In this document: one piece after another, positions 38,371 to 42,291 of the stretch
Layout: each line of letters starts with the position of its first letter
How positions within the stretch are numbered: position 1 is the first letter of the stretch
NCBI GenBank assembly: GCA_022827425.1
Contig: JAJDSZ010000104.1
Coordinates: forward strand, 1-42,291
DNA from: Pseudomonadales bacterium
Lineage (GTDB): Bacteria; Pseudomonadota; Gammaproteobacteria; Pseudomonadales; Pseudohongiellaceae
Direction: 5' to 3'
DNA length: 42,291 nt
Notes under the pieces: generated by a model
Database searches by the model: none
Seen by the model: only the letters and a program-made list of their open reading frames with translations
Told to the model about the DNA's origin: nothing
Program-made: the position numbers and the translations under genes

Positions 38371-39057
38371 TCAGATGGAGGGGAGCAGCGTGCGAACGCC
38401 GCTGTTCCCCGCGAGCAGTAGCCGATCCGCGGGTCGGCGCACGAACAGCCCGTTGCACACCACGCCGGCGATCTGGTCGAGTTGCGACTCCATTTCCCGT
38501 GGATCGCGCAAATCCAGATTGTGCACGTCGAGAATCTGGTTGCCGTTGTCGGTGGTGACGCCGTCGCGGTACACCGGCATGCCTCCCAGCGCCGCGATTT
38601 TGCGCGCCACGTGGCTGCGCGCCATGGGAATCACCTCCACCGGCAGCGGAAACCCGCCCAGCAACGCCACGAGTTTCGATTCGTCGGCGATGCAGACGAA
38701 TTCGCGCGCCGCGGCGGCGATGATCTTTTCCCGGGTCAGCGCGGCGCCGCCGCCCTTGATCAGTTGCAGGTGGTGATTGGCCTCGTCGGCGCCGTCCACA
38801 TAAAAATCCACATTGCCCGCGGTATTGAGGTCCAGGACTTCGATGCCAAGCGCCTTCAGCCTGCGGGCGGACTCCTCCGAGCTGGAAACCGTCCCTTCGA
38901 TCCGCTCGCGCAGGTCGCGCCGCTCGCCGAGGCCGGCAATGAAATGATTGACGGTGGAGCCCGTGCCTATGCCGAGTATCGAGCCGCGCTCGAGTTTCGG
39001 TTCCACATAGCGCAGCGCGGCCACCGCCGCCTGTTGCTTGAGTTCATCCGGCGTCAT
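38371..39057 (-). CDS. rpiA: Ribose-5-phosphate isomerase A (RpiA)
   Basis: RpiA interconverts ribose 5-phosphate and ribulose 5-phosphate. The 228-residue protein has [12 protein letters not shown], the DGADEAN active-site motif, [13 protein letters not shown] and [15 protein letters not shown]. Its ATG at 39057 overlaps the psd stop (ATGA), so it is translationally coupled as the last gene of rsgA-sseA-psd-rpiA. Together with tkt upstream it covers the non-oxidative pentose phosphate pathway. Confidence 0.96.
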   Translation of the reverse strand: MTPDELKQQAAVAALRYVEPKLERGSILGIGTGSTVNHFIAGLGERRDLRERIEGTVSSSEESARRLKALGIEVLDLNTAGNVDFYVDGADEANHHLQLIKGGGAALTREKIIAAAAREFVCIADESKLVALLGGFPLPVEVIPMARSHVARKIAALGGMPVYRDGVTTDNGNQILDVHNLDLRDPREMESQLDQIAGVVCNGLFVRRPADRLLLAGNSGVRTLLPSI

Positions 39058-39884
39058 TTGCTCAATCTCCCGATGCTGCGGCCCATTCTCAGACTATCGC
39101 CCGGCGCCAGCCCAGCCTCGAATTCCACCGCCCCGGGAGGAAACAGCAGGATCACCGTCGAGCCGAGTTGAAATCTGCCCATTTCCTCTCCCGCGACAAA
39201 GCGCAGGTCCTGGTCCAGAAACGATTGTTCCGCTTTGCATGGCGAGCCCGCCTTATCCCAGACCGTGCGGATGCCGGCAACGATCATGGCGCCCACCATG
39301 ACGACCACGAAGCGGCCGCAGTCGCCATCGAATACGCTCACCAGCCTTTCATTGCGGCAGAACAGACCGGGAATCAATGCCGTGCTCGCATCGTCGACCG
39401 AGAACAGTTTGCCGGGAAGGTAACGGCTTTGCAGCAATCGGCCGGCCAGGGGCAGGTGTATCCGATGATAGTCCCTGGGCGAGAGATAAATCGTCATGAA
39501 GCTGCCGCCGACCAGTTCCCGGGCCAGCGCTTTATCCCCCCCGAGCAGGCGCGTGGTGTCGAATTCGATCCCCTTGGCCTGCACCAGCATCTCGCCGATG
39601 GTCCCGGATTGGCTGAGGGCGCCGTCCGCCGGGCAGAGCACCGCGCCCTCGCGCCGCTCAAGCGGCCGGGCGTCTTCCTTGAGCCGGCGGGTAAAAAACT
39701 CGTTGAAGCAGCGGTAACTCGCCGGGTCCGGGTCGCGCGCCTCGCTCATGTCCACCCGGTAACGGCGGATGAAGAGCCGGATGAGCAAACCCGCCAGGGC
39801 TTCATTGCGGGCCAGGGCGCCGGCGATACGGGTCAGCAGCCGCTGGGGCAGGAGGTATTGCAGGGCAACAAACAGGCGCTGCAT
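39054..39884 (-). CDS. psd: Phosphatidylserine decarboxylase (Psd)
   Basis: Psd makes phosphatidylethanolamine at the inner membrane. The 276-residue proenzyme shows [10 protein letters not shown], the PADG motif, SPRDYHRIH and the C-terminal LGST at which self-cleavage forms the pyruvoyl group on Ser. ATG 39884 begins [14 protein letters not shown] and lies seven bases after sseA. It overlaps rpiA by four bases. Confidence 0.96.
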   Translation of the reverse strand: MQRLFVALQYLLPQRLLTRIAGALARNEALAGLLIRLFIRRYRVDMSEARDPDPASYRCFNEFFTRRLKEDARPLERREGAVLCPADGALSQSGTIGEMLVQAKGIEFDTTRLLGGDKALARELVGGSFMTIYLSPRDYHRIHLPLAGRLLQSRYLPGKLFSVDDASTALIPGLFCRNERLVSVFDGDCGRFVVVMVGAMIVAGIRTVWDKAGSPCKAEQSFLDQDLRFVAGEEMGRFQLGSTVILLFPPGAVEFEAGLAPGDSLRMGRSIGRLSK

Positions 39885-39891
39885 GACGGCG

Positions 39892-40707
39892 TCAGTTTTC
39901 CACCGGCGTATCGTCGGCGTTGCCCCATTCCGACCAGGAGCCATCGTAGGCGCGGATATCGAGCCCGAGCGCCTTGCCCGCCACATAGGCCAGACCCGAG
40001 CGGTGATGGGTCTGGCAGTGGGTGATGACTTTCCTGCCCGCCCCGATGCCGAGTTGCTCCAGGCGCCGGCGCAATTCGGGCAAGGGTTTCAGGCGGAAAT
40101 CATTGTGCCGGTCCATCAGTTCGAGCCAGTCGAGATTGACCGCGCCGGGGATGTGCCCGTTGCGGCGGGCGGTGGCGCGAAGGCCGAGATACTCTTCCGC
40201 CGAACGGGCGTCCCAGACGATGCTGTCCGGGTCGTCGAGCTGGTCGAGCAACTGCTGCTTGTCGGCGATGGGAGCGCGGTCGATTTGCGCCTGGTAGGGC
40301 TTGGCCGTTTCCGGGTTTTGTCCGGATTCCAGCGGCAGCCCCGCCGCGGCCCAGGCCAGCACGCCGCCATTGAGCAGGCTGTAACGGCGGTGGCCCAGCA
40401 CATCCAGCGTCCAGATCAGACGTCCGGCCCAGCCGCCGCCCTCGTCGTCGATGGCAATGACATGGCGGTCCGCATCGAGGCCAAGCCGGGAAAACAGCGC
40501 GCTCAGGCGCTCCGTCTCCGGCAGCTTGCCCGTGGCGGGGGCAATCCCGGAAACGAGTTCGCCGGGCTGCGCCAGCAGCGAACCGGGCACATGATGCGCC
40601 AGATACGCCCGCGGCTGGCAGACTGTCACCAGCAACAGCGACTCGTCCGGCAGCGACGGCGCCAGATCCGCGGGTTCCAGGAGCAGGGGCAGACTTTCTT
40701 CAGTCAT
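39892..40707 (-). CDS. Thiosulfate/3-mercaptopyruvate-type sulfurtransferase (tandem rhodanese)
   Basis: A 271-residue cytosolic sulfurtransferase with two rhodanese domains: an inactive N-terminal one and a C-terminal one with the active-site cysteine in HCQTHHRSG. The loop sequence CQTHHRS differs from the CRKGVT-type loop of thiosulfate rhodanese and from the usual CG(S/T)GVT of mercaptopyruvate enzymes, so the donor is uncertain. ATG 40707 is chosen over an upstream frame that would overlap rsgA. A rhodanese gene between rsgA and psd is, from memory, also found in Pseudomonas. Confidence 0.85.
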   Translation of the reverse strand: MTEESLPLLLEPADLAPSLPDESLLLVTVCQPRAYLAHHVPGSLLAQPGELVSGIAPATGKLPETERLSALFSRLGLDADRHVIAIDDEGGGWAGRLIWTLDVLGHRRYSLLNGGVLAWAAAGLPLESGQNPETAKPYQAQIDRAPIADKQQLLDQLDDPDSIVWDARSAEEYLGLRATARRNGHIPGAVNLDWLELMDRHNDFRLKPLPELRRRLEQLGIGAGRKVITHCQTHHRSGLAYVAGKALGLDIRAYDGSWSEWGNADDTPVEN

Positions 40708-40746
40708 GTAAGAAGCCTTGTCCGGCAGGCGCCGCGGCAAACCAGC

Positions 40747-41694
40747 TCATTGCAGGCTGTCCACAATCCGGTCGAAGCTGCGCAGCCGCTCGGGGCTGAC
40801 GGCGCCGGCTTCGGCGGCGGCAAGCACCGCGCAACCCGGTTCCACCCGGTGCGAACAATCGCGGAATTTACATTGTTCGGCCAGGGTCCTCAATTCGACA
40901 AAGCCGTCGACCACTTCGTCCGCCCGCAAATGCCCAAGGCTGAACTCGCGCACGCCGGGAGAATCGATCAGGTCAAATCCCGGCAGATGAAACAGCCGGG
41001 CGGCGGTGGTGGTATGGGCGCCGCCGCGCTGGTAGGCGTCGAGGGCGCCGGTCTCCGCCAGTTTTTCCTTGCCAAGCCGGTTCAGCAGCGAAGACTTGCC
41101 GACTCCCGACTGGCCCACCACCACGGCGGTCAGTCCCCTGAGCCTTTCCGCCAGGGCCTCCACCCCCGCGCCGGTCAAGGCCGAGACTTCCAGCCACTCG
41201 AGCTCCAATTCGCGGTAGATCTCTTTCATGCGAGACAGCAAGGGCGGATTCGCCGGCGGCAGGTCGGTCTTGTTCAATATCAGCAAACATTCGAGCCCGA
41301 GATTCTCGATGGCCACCAGATAACGGTCGATGACGCTCATCTCGGTTTCCGGCGCCGTGGCGAACATGGTCAGCACGATATCGATATTGGCGGCAATGGG
41401 GCGGAAGCGACCGCCGCCATCGGCCCGGCCAAAGGCATTGCGGCGGGGCACAAGGCCGGTGACCACGCCCGCGCCGCCCGCATCGGGCTGCCACTGGACC
41501 CGGTCTCCGGTCACCAGCAACGGCAGATTGGCCCTGGCGTGACAGAGCGCCACCTCGCCGGATTCACCTTCCACCGCAAGCTGCTTGCCGAGATGGCTGA
41601 CGATGATTCCCGGTAGCCCCTCGCCGGAAGCGGCTTCCCTGCGCCCGGCAATGCGGCGTTGCTGTTGCCTGCTGAGTCTGCGCCCCGACGGCAT
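40747..41694 (-). CDS. rsgA: Ribosome small-subunit-dependent GTPase (RsgA)
   Basis: RsgA is a circularly permuted GTPase that helps the late maturation of the 30S subunit. In the 315-residue protein the G4 motif NKTD comes first, then G1 GQSGVGKSS and G3 DSPGVREFSL, the permuted order of the family. A C-terminal zinc-binding set reads CKFRDCSHRVEPGC. The N-terminal OB-fold region includes RDxVxW-like GDRVQWQ. The start ATG 41694 begins MPSGRRLSRQQQRRIAGRR. It heads the minus-strand run to rpiA. The oligoribonuclease gene often found divergent to it is absent. Confidence 0.95.
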   Translation of the reverse strand: MPSGRRLSRQQQRRIAGRREAASGEGLPGIIVSHLGKQLAVEGESGEVALCHARANLPLLVTGDRVQWQPDAGGAGVVTGLVPRRNAFGRADGGGRFRPIAANIDIVLTMFATAPETEMSVIDRYLVAIENLGLECLLILNKTDLPPANPPLLSRMKEIYRELELEWLEVSALTGAGVEALAERLRGLTAVVVGQSGVGKSSLLNRLGKEKLAETGALDAYQRGGAHTTTAARLFHLPGFDLIDSPGVREFSLGHLRADEVVDGFVELRTLAEQCKFRDCSHRVEPGCAVLAAAEAGAVSPERLRSFDRIVDSLQ

Positions 41695-41994
41695 GATTCA
41701 GCCGCGACTGCCGGAGATGTTTGCGAGTATCATGTGTGGATTATTGCACAGCCATCAGCCAATTCCCGTAATCACGCGAATATCCGTTTGAATAGAATCA
41801 TGAGCCGTTCTTGGTCAATCGGTATGTTGGATCGAAGTGACAGTGATATGCTTCCTGCCGCCCCCGTACGCTCCGGTCGCAACGGACTGCAAGCGGCTGC
41901 CGATGCGCAGCATTGGACGAACTTGGAAGTTAAGGCCAACAGTGGCTGAAGTTTGCGTGCGGAATGATCTGACTCCTGGCGGCGGACTAAAAAG
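41695..41994. other. 300-bp divergent region between rsgA and hsdM, no recognised gene
   Basis: No recognised gene, repeat or terminator was found. A short open frame from 41659 to 41949 ends in a sequence that matches no family I know. The stretch separates a core minus-strand operon from the restriction-modification gene and may mark the left edge of an inserted block. It should contain promoters for both flanking genes. Confidence 0.5.
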
Positions 41995-42291
41995 ATGAAA
42001 CAGGAAAAGATCACTCTTACCCAGCTTGAGTCCTTCCTCCTTAAGGCCGCCGACATACTGCGTGGCAAGATGGACGCCTCGGAATTCAAGGAGTTCATCT
42101 TCGGTATGTTGTTCCTGAAGCGGCTTTCCGACGAATTCGACCGCAAGCGCGAGCAACTCCGAAATAAGACGTTCGCGCACCTCAAGGACAAGCCTGACCT
42201 CGTCGACGAGTTGCTCGAAGACAAGACATCCTACGGTGAGACCTTCTTTGTTCCGAGAAGAGCCCGTTGGCACGAGACTTGGCAAGACGAG
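41995..42291 (+). CDS. hsdM: Type I restriction-modification methyltransferase subunit HsdM (partial, 5' end)
   Basis: The visible 99 residues are the N-terminal helical domain of Hsd[21 protein letters not shown], then [18 protein letters not shown], a region that contacts DNA or other subunits in type I enzymes. The frame is open to the window end. ATG 41995 is the first in frame after stop codons. The catalytic methyltransferase domain (NPPF/Y), hsdS and hsdR would lie beyond the edge. The sequence has fewer GC-rich codons than its neighbours by eye, in line with an acquired defence locus. Confidence 0.88.
   Translation, partial: MKQEKITLTQLESFLLKAADILRGKMDASEFKEFIFGMLFLKRLSDEFDRKREQLRNKTFAHLKDKPDLVDELLEDKTSYGETFFVPRRARWHETWQDE

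Noticed and set aside
39769-41616. Long plus-strand frame (615 codons) opposite psd, sseA and rsgA
   Set aside because: Antisense shadow of three well-supported genes.

Overview
The window is about 42 kb of high-GC DNA from a gammaproteobacterium. Two gene orders point there: aroK-aroB-damX-hemE, and metK next to an ArsR/methyltransferase regulator followed by tkt-epd-pgk-fba, which I recall as the order in Pseudomonas and relatives. No rRNA, tRNA, complete insertion sequence or CRISPR array was seen.

Layout. 1-1090: a damaged accessory corner with, on the minus strand, a gene running off the left edge whose 5' coding part holds 19 copies of a 5-bp repeat, then a decayed MaoC-type dehydratase, then a decayed IS630-type transposase. 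1088-5738 (minus): aroK-aroB-damX-hemE-folK (shikimate, cell division, haem, folate). 5960-9009 (minus): a DUF1800/DUF1501 exported pair. 9377-11946 (plus): an RnfD-like membrane protein with a cysteine-rich Sel1-like tail, overlapping an FGE-like protein without the catalytic cysteines. 11948-13585 (minus): a secreted metalloprotease and an unknown exported protein. 13789-14664 (plus): a dihaem cytochrome c. 14788-15638: a mobile-looking inverted-repeat element, a small membrane protein and a double-glycine-leader peptide gene with its own terminator. 15646-21856 (minus): cytochrome c', an ABC-2 exporter pair, a D-aminoacylase-like amidohydrolase and an M13 peptidase. 22036-22947 (plus): two cytochrome c5 genes. 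23035-26844: yifB/comM, ubiK, and glnK-amtB behind a sigma-54 promoter and an NtrC site. 26903-32189 (minus): sahR-metK-ahcY-metF-rsmE, the S-adenosylmethionine cycle behind a 24-bp palindromic operator. 32526-37873 (plus): tkt-epd-pgk-fba. 38099: a cold-shock protein. 38371-41694 (minus): rsgA-sseA-psd-rpiA. 41995 to the right edge: the start of a type I methyltransferase subunit, hsdM.

Most of the window is core metabolism with well-known families. The unusual material is concentrated in four places: (1) the 19-copy pentanucleotide tract just after a start codon with a strong ribosome binding site, which looks like a phase-variation switch for an exported protein; (2) the short GG-leader peptide gene with a candidate immunity-like membrane protein; (3) a family of short dispersed repeats (core GGAGCCTGCGCCGTGGGAAT) found between genes at 9305, 14788/14926, 18128 and 24579; (4) the RnfD-like/FGE-like overlapping pair. 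The SAM-cycle cluster carries its own regulator and a matching operator, giving a self-contained regulatory circuit that can be read from sequence alone.
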